Counted from the first letter of the stretch, positions 17,482 through 27,252 are shown. The stretch: DNA of 27,500 bases from Prorocentrum cordatum (GCA_963575745.1 CAUYUJ010017867.1:181369-208868); one strand, 5' to 3'. The notes: generated by a model not told the origin, from the letters alone. Program-made: numbers and translations.

Positions 17482-18772
17482 TACATATACACGCATAAAT
17501 AGCTCCATCAATCCTCCATTTCGTCCTCCACGTCACCATTGCCTTGCGTCTCCCCGTCGTTCCCCGCATATGATGAGATATGCTGCTGATTAGAGCTGAG
17601 AATCGGAAGCGATGATTGTATGCGATGGTGCGACTGGTACATCAACTCACCCATCCGTCATACAGCTTTGACAGTAATCGGGAAGGGGTGGTGACGATGA
17701 GATATATGGAGACGGGGGAAAGCATCCGCCACTTCCGCCGCCCTTCACCGAACCGTCTTTCCGCACATCCGTGAATCTACGCGCTTGCTAATATCTCTCA
17801 ACTTTTTTCTACCCATCCCCATTCGCATCACCATCGCCGTACCCGCCATCATCCGCATCAGCGTCGTCCTCCACCTGTTCCCCACACCCAGTGCTCGCCC
17901 CTTCGTTGTTACAACTCATCACTCCTTTTTCCTACCCCAGGGAGGAGTTGCTGATGATAGGAAGGAGCAGTCGGTTTTATGAGGAGTGTGGAGAAGTCTC
18001 ATGTTCCTCCTCATCCTCACTCGAGGGGCTCATGTCACCCCACTCCGTAGAAAAGGTATAGCAATCATGGGGGGGAGTATGCTGCTCGTCCTCCTTTTCT
18101 CCCTCCTCCTTCTGCTCGTCCTCCTCTCTATCTGCCTCCTCATGTTTATCATTGTTTGGTCATGAAAATCCTCATCGTCATGTCCATCGCCTCCATCACA
18201 TCCCCCCCCCACAATCTCTGTCATCAGAAGTGCAGGACGGAAGTACGTACGACGATACTGTAAACCTGTGATGAACAAATCCGTGGGGGGCGCGTGTTTC
18301 AAACAATGGTTCCCCTGCTCGGGCGAATCGCGGGGTGATGCCCGCCAGATTGAAAATCAACGGGGCGGCACCGGCGATTCGCGCCGACGCCCGGCCGCCA
18401 ACGAGGGGCAAGGGGGTGGTTGGAGGCAAGGGCGAGCCAGGGCGCCCCTCTGTCTGTCGAACCAAGGCGGGCCTGCGGGCACGGCGGGCTGGACGAAAGC
18501 TCGGCGCAGCAAGGGGGGGATTTGCCAAGCAGCTCGCGTCGCAGATTTTCCAAGCGCGTCCTGGCGCCGAAAGCGGCCATGCATCGAGGACTGGCCCTTC
18601 GGCGGGGCGACCGAAACCAGCTGCGCGCAGCAGGCTTTGCAACCCCCCCTTTCCTTCCCCAGCCTTTCATCCGACCCGAGCAAGGCGGGTAGTCCTCCTC
18701 CCCCCCTCTGTCGCTGTCGTTGCCGCCGTCCCCCGCCCTGACTGCGCCCGTTTCCAACGGCCGCTCTCTTAG
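17345..18772. other. Mixed unique sequence, no gene recognised
   Basis: It contains an (AT)n run (17448-17475), a stretch of C/T-rich sequence (17720-18150) and GC-rich DNA (18260-18720). Open frames are short or overlap on both strands. I see no conserved domain, splice structure or promoter that I can support. Confidence 0.45.
17448..17475. repeat. (AT)n microsatellite
   Basis: A run of 14 AT dinucleotides, followed by an imperfect TGTACACTACATATACAC stretch. Confidence 0.95.
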
Positions 18773-18807
<35 letters not shown>

Positions 18808-18812
18808 AATGA
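18773..18812. repeat. (GAC)n microsatellite
   Basis: About 11 pure GAC triplets and then interrupted ones; further GAC/GGC triplets lie at 18935-18993. Confidence 0.95.
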
Positions 18813-19754
18813 CGACGGGACGAGGACGAGGACGACGGACAGCAGTTGGCGACGGCGGGTGCGACGACGACTAAGCACTGCGGATGCCCTATGGGGGGGG
18901 GGGGCGCTGCAGCGAAGGCCCGTTGTAGTCGAGGGCGACGACGACCGACGACGACGACGGCGGCGGCGGCGGCAGCGGCGACGACGACGACGACGCCTGA
19001 GAGGATGTGTACGACTTGTATAACAACTTCTATACGACAAGCAAATCGTTTTGAGGCTGTCATGCAAGGGGTACACGATCCCCTCGGCGGCGCCAGCGCC
19101 GACCACCTGGCGCGCGTGATTAAAAACAATTTCGCGCCCCGCGGGGTCTATTCATCAGCCCTGGGGGGGGGCGTGGCGGCCCTTTGTTAACCACAAGCTG
19201 ACATTGGTGGCGAGAGGAGTGTGATGGGGAGGAGAAGGAGTGCGAGGAGATCAAGGAGCACGAACGAGAGAGGATCGTCCCTTTCCTCATCCTTAATTGT
19301 CCGTAACTGTCCTTAATATCCTCATCCTCCTCTTTCTCCGCTTCCACTTCCCTCTCTTCACCCCCCGTCTACTCCACCGTGTCCATCTCCGCTTACTCCT
19401 CCGCCTCACAATCCGCGCTCACCTCCTCGGGGGCTAATGGGGGAGGAGAGGGCGAGCAGGAGGAGGAAGAGTGAGAAAAGAGGAGACTTCGCATCGCCCT
19501 CAACATCAGCCTCGTCCCTCCATCTGCGTCTCCTCTTCGCTCTTCATCCTCCTCGTCTCATCGCGCAACGTCTTCGATCGGGGGCAAAGGGGGCGCATGA
19601 GGCACGGGGTAGTGGGAAGAGCGCGAGGACTCCTTCACCAACTGTTCATGTCTCCAGCTCATCCTCGGAGAAAGATGAGGATGACAAGCTTTCGAGGTGA
19701 ACGAGCGGCGCGGTATACGAAAGATGCGGACCGTGATGTTTCGCGAGGCTGTCT
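18813..19754. other. GC-rich to mixed sequence, no gene recognised
   Basis: It includes GAC/GGC triplets (18935-18993), a G10 run at 18893-18902 and C/T-rich sequence (19290-19420). Frames overlap on both strands. Confidence 0.4.
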
Positions 19755-19905
19755 TTTGCTCGCAACGTCGGTTCTCGGGGACCCAGGGCCAGCCCAGACC
19801 CCCGACGTCGCGTGTTTCACCAGGAGGTCTGGACTCCTTCCCCGGGGCCGCTTCTTCCTCCTGGGTCGTCTGTTGACGATCGGGGGGCCCTGCAAGGGCT
19901 CCTGG
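19755..19905 (+). repeat. Dispersed repeat with CCAGACCCCCG, copy 1
   Basis: It carries CCCAGACCCCCGACGTCGCG, TGTTTCACC, AGGAGGTCTGGACTCCTTCC and CGGGGGGCCCTG, paralleling 26403-26535. Similarity is clear in blocks, weak between them. Confidence 0.55.
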
Positions 19906-20070
19906 AGGCCGAAACTGGCGGCAGACTCCCCAGCGTGATTCTTTTGTCACAGCGCGACGGGATCTGGGAGTGATGGTGGGGAGGCATCGGGCAGCCCCAG
20001 GAGGCCACGAGCCACTGCGCCTCGCTGCGCGCCCGCCGCGCCAGTCTTTTTGTTCCGAGAGAGGTGTTCT

Positions 20071-20196
20071 GCTCCTCCTCCTCCTCCTCCTCCTCCTCCT
20101 CCAGCTCCTCCTCCTCCTCCTCCTCCTCCGCCTCCTCCTCCTCCTCCAGCTCCTCCTCCTCCTCCTCCAGCTCCTCCGCCTCCTCCTCCTCCTCCT

Positions 20197-20227
<31 letters not shown>

Positions 20228-20362
20228 TCCTCCTCTTCCCCGTCCTCCTCCTCCTCCTCCTCCTCCTCCTCGGCCTTCTCCTCCTCCTCCCCACCCTCCT
20301 CCTCTTCCCCTTCCTCCTCCATTTCCTCCTCCATTTCCTCCTCCTCCTCCTCCTCCTCCTCG
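20071..20362. repeat. ~290-bp (CTC)n polypyrimidine tract
   Basis: Nearly pure CTC/TCC triplets with occasional CAG and CCG. It causes poly-Leu/Ser/Pro frames forward and Glu/Arg/Gly frames in reverse. Confidence 0.97.
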
Positions 20363-20464
20363 CTCTGGTCCTGGACCTGGGCCTCGGTCAGGGCCCCAGC
20401 GCTTTCCAGGTCAAGGACCTTCCTGGCCTCGGGATCGGCGGCGCTGCACGGGAGAACGGGCGAG

Positions 20465-20661
20465 AGCGAGGAGGCGGGGAGGTGACGGGGAGGACGGGGA
20501 GGAGGGGAGGGCGAGGATCGACGAGAGGGCGCAGGGGAGAGGAGGGAGGATTGGGGGGAGCTGGAAGGGAGGAGGGGGGAGGGGAGGAGGGGAGGGAGGG
20601 GAGGGGAGGGGGGAGCGGGGGGGGGAGGAGGGGTGGCGCGGAGGGAGGAGGGGAGGGGAGG
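20465..20661. repeat. G-rich GGGGAGG tract (G-quadruplex-prone)
   Basis: About 200 bp of GGGG/GGAGG runs on the plus strand. Many runs of three or more G within short distances fit G-quadruplex formation; this is inferred from sequence only. Confidence 0.8.
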
Positions 20662-20904
20662 AAGTGCAGATCCTCAGAGTGGCATTGCGAATTGTCTTCC
20701 GCCCTGACTGAAGGAGGGACTATGTGACAGAAGCCTGCGAGCGTGGCCCCCAGATAGTGCTCTTGACCGTGCGGTCGGGGCTACGATAGGAGCAATAGGA
20801 AAATCCCATGACGTGCAAGCAATGGTTGGGGAAAGAGATAATGGTGCTCCTGCAATTCCACGGCAACCCAATTATGTTGCATCCTCGGGGGACCTTGTCT
20901 GCCC

Positions 20905-21045
20905 CCGTCGCGGCCCTATCCGCGTCGAGTCCGCGCTGAATCCATGTCGGACTCGTCCGATCCGTATCGAATCCGTGTCGCATCCGCGCCGAACCCACGC
21001 CAAAGCCTCGTCGAATCCGCATCGAGCCCGCGCCGGTCACAAGAA
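20905..21045. repeat. RTCGAATCCGC decamer-type repeat
   Basis: The core RTCGAATCCGYRTCG is repeated with variants about a dozen times. It is related to the repeat at 4195-4300. Confidence 0.7.
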
Positions 21046-21094
21046 ATCGCACCAATGTGTGGGACAGGCGAGACCCCCGAATATACAACGCAAC

Positions 21095-21230
21095 CCCAAC
21101 TGTCGCAATGGCGCTGCTGCTTCAGAACTGCGGATTCCAGCCTTCTGCCGTAACGGCCCCGGCAGTGTCGCTCTGGCTATTCCCGCGGCCCCCGACTGTC
21201 GTCACGGCGCTGCTCCCTCCTGAAGTGGAG
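21095..21230. repeat. Diverged direct repeat, ~97-bp spacing
   Basis: CAACTGTCGCAATGGCGCTGCTGC near 21098 corresponds to CGACTGTCGTCACGGCGCTGCTCC near 21195 in shortened form (shared core TGTCG..A.GGCGCTGCT). Confidence 0.5.
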
Positions 21231-21344
21231 ACCCATGCCAAGAAACACTCTGCTTGCCCCCAGGGTGCCCTGGGTTTCTTGGGTTTCGATGGTTTTGCTA
21301 CAAACAGCGTAACGTTCCCACGCTTACAACCCATGGACGTCCAG

Positions 21345-21395
21345 GGGTCTCAGGGTTGGGTTTCCTGTGGAAGGTTTCTTGTGGACAGGCCCCTG
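21345..21395 (+). repeat. Dispersed repeat block, copy shared with 3.78 kb
   Basis: The ordered segments GGTCTCAGGGTTGGGTTTC, TGTGGAAG, TTTCTTGTGGAC and GGCC match the minus strand at 3780-3825. Confidence 0.7.
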
Positions 21396-21417
21396 CTGTA
21401 CTGCACACCTCCCCGTC

Positions 21418-21520
21418 TGGCCATCCCCCTCCCCCTCCCCCTCCCTCCCCCTCACCCTCCCCCTCCTCCTCCTCCTCCGCCTCCTCCTCCCTATCCTCCT
21501 CCTTCTCCCTTCTCCACCAG
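21418..21520. repeat. CCCTCC / CCT tract
   Basis: CCCTCC hexamers grade into CCT triplets; about 100 bp free of purines apart from a few A and G. Confidence 0.9.
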
Positions 21521-21583
21521 CTAGTTCGTAGCGCGAGGTCCGAGCAGTGAGGCTTGGGCCGGCGCTGGAGGCCTCTTCCATGG

Positions 21584-21753
21584 CACACACAGACACAGAC
21601 ACAGACACCCACACACAGACACACGCAGACATGCACAGACACACACACACACACACACACGCACATACACACATTACACACACGCACACACACACAAACA
21701 CACGCGCGCACATAGATACACACACACACACACACACGCGCACACGCACAAGC

Positions 21754-21808
<55 letters not shown>
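21584..21808. repeat. ~225-bp (CA)n microsatellite
   Basis: CA dinucleotides with GACA, GCGC and ATAC interruptions in the first two thirds and about 50 bp of pure CA at the end. Confidence 0.97.
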
Positions 21809-21811
<3 letters not shown>

Positions 21812-21949
21812 GGGTCAAGAGCTGCCGGTGCGTGCCCGAGAATAGACCCGCGCAGACCACAGGCAGAACACGGGTCAGGGAGCGCAGGGGACCTCGAGCC
21901 GCCAGCGCATGTGCCGACGCAGACACGGCAAGGGGGGCGAGGGAGAGGG

Positions 21950-22279
21950 GGGGAGGAGGAGGAGGAGGAGGAGGAGGAGGAGGAGGAGGAGGAGGAGGAG
22001 GAGGAGGAGGAGGAGGAGGAGGAGGAGGACGAGGAGGAGGAGGAGGAGAGGAGGGGAGGAGGAGGAGGAAGAGGAGGAGGAGGAGGAGGAGGAGGAGGAG
22101 GAGGAGGAAGGGGAAGAGGAGGAGGAGGAGGAGGAGGAGGAGGAGGAGAGAGGAGGAGGAGGAGGAGGAGGAGGGGGAGGAGGAGGAGGAGGAGGAGGAG
22201 GAGGAGGAGGAGGAGGAGGAGGAGGAGGAGGAGGAGGAGGAGGAGGAGGAGGAGGAGGAGGAGGAGGAGAGGAGGAGGC
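21950..22279. repeat. ~330-bp (GGA)n polypurine tract
   Basis: Almost pure GGA with rare GAC, GGAA or GGGG interruptions. It is open in all three forward frames and all reverse frames, producing poly-Glu/Arg/Gly or poly-Pro/Ser/Leu predictions that are not genes. Confidence 0.98.
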
Positions 22280-22543
22280 GCTGGCGCCCAGGAAACGAGC
22301 CCCGAAAGGCAGGTCCCGGAAGTTCTCGGTGCCGCTTTGGACCCGCTGGGCCTCAGGGCCGTGCTCAGCACTGCCCAGGGCAACGAGCCGGTCCTGGGGC
22401 GCGCGCCCTGGGGCGAAGTACCCCGCTTCCCTCGGGACCCCTTCCCCTTCCTGGCGAGAGGAAGGAGAACAGGTCCGAGGACGGAGCCTCCTCGAACGGG
22501 TTCTCGATTCCTTCCCGGGGGGGGCCCTCCCGAGGCGCCGCGG
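22280..22543. other. GC-rich unique sequence, no gene
   Basis: No domain is recognisable; open frames are continuations of the polypurine tract frames. Confidence 0.4.
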
Positions 22544-22790
22544 CCTTCCCAGAGAATGCAGGAACGCTCTGAGAGCGTGCCGGAACGCCGGATTTGTCCC
22601 CGCCCTGGCCCCGTCCGACAATGCTTAGAAGGAGAACAAGCAACATGAACATAAACTCTTGGCGCTCCGCGCGGATTTCTTGGACCTGCGCTGGAGCCCC
22701 CTCCCTGGCGCGCGGAGCGTGCCAGGGGCGGCGGAGTCGCCTCCGGGGGCGCCCAGAGCGGATCTAAGAAAACCACACGGAGCGCCAAAA
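22544..22790 (+). repeat. Composite dispersed repeat, copy 1
   Basis: CTTCCCAGAGAATGC, GGAACGCTCTGAGAGCG, TCCCCGCCCTGGCCCC, CCGACAATGCTTA and ACATAAACTC are followed by the palindromic element at 22659. The same order recurs at 24568-24835 with only small differences, so the flanking sequence and the element were copied together. Confidence 0.85.
22659..22788. mobile_element. GC-rich palindromic MITE-like element, copy 2
   Basis: The left arm TTGGCGCTCCGCGCGGATTT is inverted to the right arm ending GGAGCGCCAA at 22788; an inner palindrome surrounds CCTGGCGCGCGG. It is 130 bp and non-coding. Confidence 0.75.
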
Positions 22791-22934
22791 ATTTGCGTTT
22801 ATGGCGTTTGTTCTTCTTCGAGTTGCGACGCTGGTGGGCCTACTGCTTCTGGGCTTTGCTCTTTCCCTGGGGCTGTTTCGTGCCTTCCTTGGAAGCGATT
22901 CTATCGATCTCTTTCGCTGTCTTCGGGGATCTTT

Positions 22935-23118
22935 CGACCCGGGTCAATCCGGACCCGGGTCAGCAGGAAACCAAAAACTGCAATGCAGGGCAAAAAAACT
23001 GCAACGCAGGTCTTCGCAAACCCGGGTCAGCCAGTATGCGCGGCCGCCTCGCGGCCACGAGCGGCTCGCTAACCCGGGTCAGCCAGAGGGGGTCTTCGCA
23101 GGATCCTGCAGGATCCGG
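22935..23118. repeat. ACCCGGGTCAGC short repeats and a BamHI/PstI palindrome
   Basis: ACCCGGGTCARYC occurs at about 22938, 22953, 23020 and 23072. AGGATCCTGCAGGATCC near 23100 is a perfect-type palindrome. Confidence 0.7.
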
Positions 23119-23169
23119 TGCCGTGGCTGAACCCCGTTTGCATTGACCCCCGTCTCTTAGGCCCCGATG

Positions 23170-23405
23170 TCTCATGTTTGGGAACCCCCAAACCGGGTGG
23201 TGAGATACCAGGTGGTGACCTGGAATCCCCAAAAAGGTCACCGCTGGGTTTGGGGACGCGGGGTCACCACCGGGCTTTGTGACTCCTGGACCCCACCAGT
23301 GTCCGGGACATCCTCGGAAAACCACACGAGTCCCCAAACCGGGTGGTGACACCAAATCGCCCGAGACTCACCACCAGGTGTTGTCACCACCACGTTTGGG
23401 GACTA
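23170..23405. repeat. Cluster of inverted CCCAAACCGGGTGGTGAC motifs
   Basis: CCCCAAACCGGGTGGTGA appears at about 23187 and 23334 on the plus strand, and its inverted form GTCACCACC...TTTGGGGAC near 23263 and 23384. The motif pairs can form several alternative hairpins. Confidence 0.75.
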
Positions 23406-23692
23406 CCAACATGCTCTACTTCCGCCGGTTTCCGCCCGCGGAGGCGGCCTCGTTGTACTCCCGCGAGCCTCCGCCACCCTTATATGCCGCCTTCCGCCGA
23501 GGCCCAGCTCTTTCGATCCTCGAAGAAGAGGCCCTCGCTGGAGCGCCGCAGGTGCCTGCGCAGCGAGCGCTTGGGACCGCCAAGGGGGGCCCCCAGACCG
23601 AGCACTCCTGGCGAGGCGCAGCTGCTGAGGAGCATCCCGAGGCCAGAAAGCATCCAGGAAAGCCGACGAAAGCGTGCGAAAACGTGCGAAAA
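23406..23692. other. GC-rich sequence, no gene recognised
   Basis: Repeats of CTTCCGCC/TTCCGCCG occur near 23420-23505. Open frames have no known domain. Confidence 0.4.
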
Positions 23693-23767
<75 letters not shown>

Positions 23768-23807
23768 GTCGTCGTCGTGTCGTCGTCGTGTCGCCGTCGT
23801 CGTCGTC
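23693..23807. repeat. (CGT)n microsatellite
   Basis: About 25 pure CGT triplets (23693-23768), then interrupted units. It reads poly-Arg, Val or Ser forward and poly-Asp, Arg or Thr in reverse. Confidence 0.97.
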
Positions 23808-24029
23808 CAAGACGTCCGCCGAATTTATTGCTTTCCATGCGCCGCACCACAGGTCCCGACCGCTTCCTGGGGCCAATTTCTGCCGCAGACCGCTTTCTGA
23901 TGGTCCTGGGGCCCGAAAACGGCCCCAGGGGGCCGACATCTACACAAGAGAACGCCCGGATTGAAAACACATCTCGTCAGAGATGTGGGTCGTCGTCGTC
24001 ACGGTGGCGGCGACGACCTCGCGATGCGT

Positions 24030-24155
24030 CGCCCCTGCCTCAAATCCTCGGCCCTCGACCCTACAGCCTCGAGCAGCGGTGCTCGATCCTCGATGCTCAA
24101 ACCCTCCATCCTCGATCCTCGGTGCTCCATCCTCCATCCTCGATCCTCAAAGAAC
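24030..24155. repeat. ATCCTCGATCCTC minisatellite
   Basis: Ten- to twelve-base units of CCTCGATCCTCGATGCTC type, repeated about ten times with substitutions. Confidence 0.8.
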
Positions 24156-24442
24156 ACGACAGCCCATGCCACACATAAGCCGGCAAGTCTCTGCCGCCGT
24201 ATTGATCATCATGAACCACGCGTCCATCGCAGAGCGGGGGGTCACATGCCGCTCCTTGGCCTACACCCTGCCCCGAGCCGTGCCCACCGCGGTCGCCGCA
24301 GTGACCTCCCAACACCGACCTGGAGGCTTGGTCTGGGGTCGGATCTCACGCCACGAATGCTGGGACCCTCGTCCGTGGCGACCCTGCTTGGGCGTCGCCC
24401 GAAGGGGGGGGGCAATAAATGAGGCGGGGGAAGCAAGGTGCA

Positions 24443-24510
24443 CCCTTCGGGCCCTATACGGGCCCCCTTTGGGCCCTGAGGGGCCCCTGCAGGGGCCCTG
24501 AAGGGCGCTC
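24443..24510. repeat. Five GGGCCC palindromes at ~11-bp spacing
   Basis: GGGCCC lies at 24449, 24460, 24471, 24481 and 24493, spaced 11, 11, 10 and 12 bp. The sequence between them is also partly palindromic (AGGGGCCCCTGCAGGGGCC region, with one extra base). Confidence 0.85.
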
Positions 24511-24567
24511 TTTCTGTATAGCCCTCGCCGCCCCACCATCACGCCGGCTCTGGAAGACGTCTCGGGA

Positions 24568-24835
24568 GCCGCGGCCTTCCCAGAGAATGCCGGAACGCTC
24601 TGAGAGCGTGCCGGAGCGCCCTGGAACGGATGTGTCCCCGCCCTGGCCCCGTCCGACAATGCTTAAGAAGGAGGACAAACACCATGAGCATAAACTCTTG
24701 GCGCTCCGCGCGGATTTCTTGGACCAGCGCTGGAGCCCCCTCCCTGGCGCGCGGGGCGCGCCAGGGGTGGCGCCGGAGGCGCCGCCGGGGGGCCCCAGCG
24801 CGGATCCAAGAAATCCGCGTGGAGCGCAAATGTTT
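24568..24835 (+). repeat. Composite dispersed repeat, copy 2
   Basis: The same block order as 22544-22790, including CCCAGAGAATGC, GGAACGCTCTGAGAGCG, CCGCCCTGGCCCC and CCGACAATGCTTA, ending in the palindromic element at 24698. Confidence 0.85.
24698..24829. mobile_element. GC-rich palindromic MITE-like element, copy 3
   Basis: The left arm TTGGCGCTCCGCGCGGATTT pairs with the right arm AAATCCGCGTGGAGCGCAA; the inner hairpin is around CCTGGCGCGCGGGGCGCG. It is 132 bp, non-coding, with arms better preserved than in the other copies. Confidence 0.78.
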
Positions 24836-24894
24836 TTTCCCCACCCGACAGGTTGCGGTTGTTAGATTTCAAGAACAAGCTCCTGGCCAACCCC

Positions 24895-25040
24895 ACCCTG
24901 CATACCGCTGCCGCCAGACCCCAAGTTGCCCCGAGAATCCCCTCGTATCCCTGAGTCCCTTGGAATCCCGCCCCCTCGCCCTCGACAAGAATAACTGCAT
25001 ACCGCGGCCGCCAGACCCCAAGTTTTCCCGAGAGTCCCCG
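24895..25040. repeat. Direct repeat GCATACCGC..CCGCCAGACCCC
   Basis: GCATACCGCTGCCGCCAGACC plus CAAGTTGCCCCGAGAATCCC near 24900 recurs near 24998 with GCATACCGCGGCCGCCAGACC in shortened terms. Diverged forms mark the ends of the next two units (25560 and 26176). Confidence 0.8.
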
Positions 25041-25585
25041 AGTATAGCATGACAACATGAAGCATTATCTCACATCACAAAACATACCCAGGCAGAACAT
25101 TGCAGAACAGAAAACCACAGAACACACTAAAATAATATGACTGATCATAGCATCACGCACCTTCACGGGACATATCAGATCATGACACAGCGTTCATAAC
25201 AGGTCATAACACGACAACAGAGCATAGCGACGAACATGATATAACACAACGTGCCACAACATAATATAATATGACGGAACATAACATGGCAGAACCATTA
25301 CACAACATATCATGACATAACATCACAGAACATAACAGAGTATATCACGCCAGGACAGACCAACATAGTAGACAGAACACGACAGACCAGAACAGAGCAT
25401 GACAGAACATGGCAAATCACTGCATAACACGAAAGAAAAGAGCACACTTGAACATCGCATAACAAACAAGAGCCGAACGTCACATAACAAAGAACCACAT
25501 CACATCACAAAACAAACCAAACTGGAGCACTAGAGAAGATCACATAACAATCCAAAACCAGGGGTCCGAGAATCCCCGAGTCGCG
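25030..25585. repeat. AT-rich ~600-bp satellite unit 1
   Basis: An A+C-biased plus strand made of ACATA/ACAGA/ACATG pentamer-like steps. Landmarks GGCAGAACATT (25092), GCGTTCATAACAG (25190), CAGAGCATAGCGACGAACA (25217) and CCAAAACCAGG (25553) recur in unit 2 at 580-605 bp offset. It ends with GAATCCCCGAG. Confidence 0.88.
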
Positions 25586-26205
25586 CCCTCGACAAACCCG
25601 AAACAACACAGCACTACACAATATAACGTAACATAGCCATATAATTACAACATAACTCGTATTATTTCCGGGCAGAACATTACATAACAGAAAACGACAG
25701 AGCACACCATAACATAACGCAACGGATCGTACCATACCACACATTGACGGACCGTATCATATCATAGCGTAGCGTTCAGAAAATATCATGGCACAACAAC
25801 AGAGCATGGCGACGAACACGACAGAACACAACATGTCACAATCAAAGGTAACGTAACAAAACGCCATCATGACATAACACGACGGAACATAACATGGCAG
25901 CATCATTACAACACCGATCATGACATAACATATCATACTATCCCAGATCACATCATAACATAACAGCACAACACTGTACACATAACACGACAACACATAA
26001 CAGAGCATGACAGAACATGACAAACAATGCATAGCATGAAAGAACAGACAGAACACACCATAACATGACATAACAACCCAAAACAGAACGTCACATAACA
26101 GAGACCCACAAAACATCACGGAACAAACCAAACCAGAGCACAAGAGAACATCACAAAACAAACCAAAACCAGGCCAGACCCCCAGTTGTCCCGAGAATCC
26201 CGCAG
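25586..26205. repeat. AT-rich ~600-bp satellite unit 2
   Basis: It has the same landmarks as unit 1: GGCAGAACATT (25671), GCGTTCAGAA (25770), CAGAGCATGGCGACGAACA (25800), CCAAAACCAGG (26164) and terminal GAATCCC. Minus-strand reading gives CYVM-type repeat peptides with no family. Confidence 0.88.
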
Positions 26206-26816
26206 TCCATGCCGCCGCCCCGCCGCGGGCGGCCTCCTCGCCTGCGTCCCTCAGTCTAGGGATGGGAGGGGGGAGGAAGGAGGAGGAGAAGGAGGCATGG
26301 GGCAGGAGGAAGAGGACAGGGGCCCAAGGTTTCGGTGGGGATCGCTCGAAGCAAATCATGTCTATGGCGTTGTTTCATCTTCGATGGAACGGATCTGTCC
26401 TCGTCCAGACCCCCGTCGTCGCGATTGTTTCACACCGTCGACCCCAAGAGGTCTGGACCCTTTCCTCGGGACCCACTCTTCATCCGGAGTCGTGTTCCGA
26501 CGGCCCCGAGGCCCAGTGCGGGCCCCCCAGGAAGGCCCACGCCGGTGCCAAGGCCTCCCGTCGCGATTTTGTTCCACACCGCGAGGGGGTCGCTAGGATG
26601 CCAACTCGGGAGCGGCCAAAAGGGGGTGTCCAAGAGGGGGGTGGCAAATCATGACTGGCGGCACCGGCGCGGCCCAGGGGGGGGGGGGGCCAGGGACGTC
26701 ATGACATGAGAAGGGGCGCGTTGGAATCTGGGGACACATCGTGGCCCCCGCAGTGAGAACCACCCCCCCCCTAGTCGTCACCCCCCTCTTTTAAAACAGG
26801 GCTAGGATCGGGATAA
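26206..26816. other. GC-rich sequence with dispersed repeat, no gene
   Basis: The stretch 26403-26535 is copy 2 of the CCAGACCCCCG dispersed repeat also seen at 19755-19905 (GTCGTCGCGATTGTTTCAC, AGGTCTGGACCCTTTCC, CGGCCCCGAGGCC). An internal echo, CGTCGCGATTTTGTTCCAC, stands near 26559. No gene is recognisable. Confidence 0.5.
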
Positions 26817-26880
26817 ATCGCTCCAGAGCGTTCCGGAGCGCTCCCAGAGCGTTCCGGAACGCTCTGGAGCGGCCGCGGCG
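26817..26880 (-). repeat. Inverted fragment of the composite repeat (GAACGCTCTG palindromes)
   Basis: CGCTCCAGAGCGTTCCGGAGC and its near-mirror form a strong palindromic cluster. On the minus strand the order GCCGCGGCC, GGAACGCTCTG, GAGCG and CCGGAACGC resembles the first part of the composite repeats at 22544 and 24568. Confidence 0.6.
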
Positions 26881-27006
26881 CCCAATACATCCTCCAAACC
26901 CGCCGATTCTCAGAGACTTCGAGTTATCCCGATCCGATTCTGTCCCGATCTTCGTGTCGTTCATCTTTGCTTCCCTCGACCCTCGACTGCGGCGACCCTG
27001 CTGGGG

Positions 27007-27088
27007 CCGGGGAGGAGGAGGAGGAGGGGGGGGGGAGGAGAAGGAGGAGGAGGAGGAGGAGGAGGAGGAGGAGGAGGAGGAGGAGGCC
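27007..27088. repeat. (GGA)n microsatellite
   Basis: GGA/GGG-rich run, then about 45 bp of pure GGA. Confidence 0.95.
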
Positions 27089-27252
27089 TCGTCCGGCCGC
27101 ATGCGGCGCCGCGACGCCATCTTCGCGGCGGCCTGCGCCGCCGCGCCCCGGCCGGCCGCCGCCTCCCGGTAGGCCTCGAGGACGGCCTCCGCGGGCGGGC
27201 CGCCGTCGGCGCCGCCGCCGCCCCCGGCGGGGAGGGACGGAGCCCGAAGCGG
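27089..27252. other. Very GC-rich CGCCGCGG sequence, no gene
   Basis: Short GCCGCC/CGGCGG runs open on both strands. There is no recognisable domain. Confidence 0.4.

Noticed and set aside
20905-21045. GTCGAATCC strings resembling a tRNA T-loop
   Set aside because: They are parts of an RTCGAATCCGC tandem repeat with no acceptor or anticodon stems around.
21298-22788. 496-codon reverse frame (the longest by position) over CA and GGA tracts
   Set aside because: It consists mainly of poly-Leu/Pro/Ser and Cys-Val stretches from microsatellites; forward frames at 21547-22572 are equally open.
22801-23130. 109-codon frame starting MAFVLLRVATLVGLLLLGFA, which looks like a signal or membrane segment
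   Set aside because: Only the first ~30 residues are hydrophobic; the rest is repeat-derived (ACCCGGGTCAGC motifs), the start lies just after a mobile element, and there is no family match or conservation evidence. Transcript data could rescue it.
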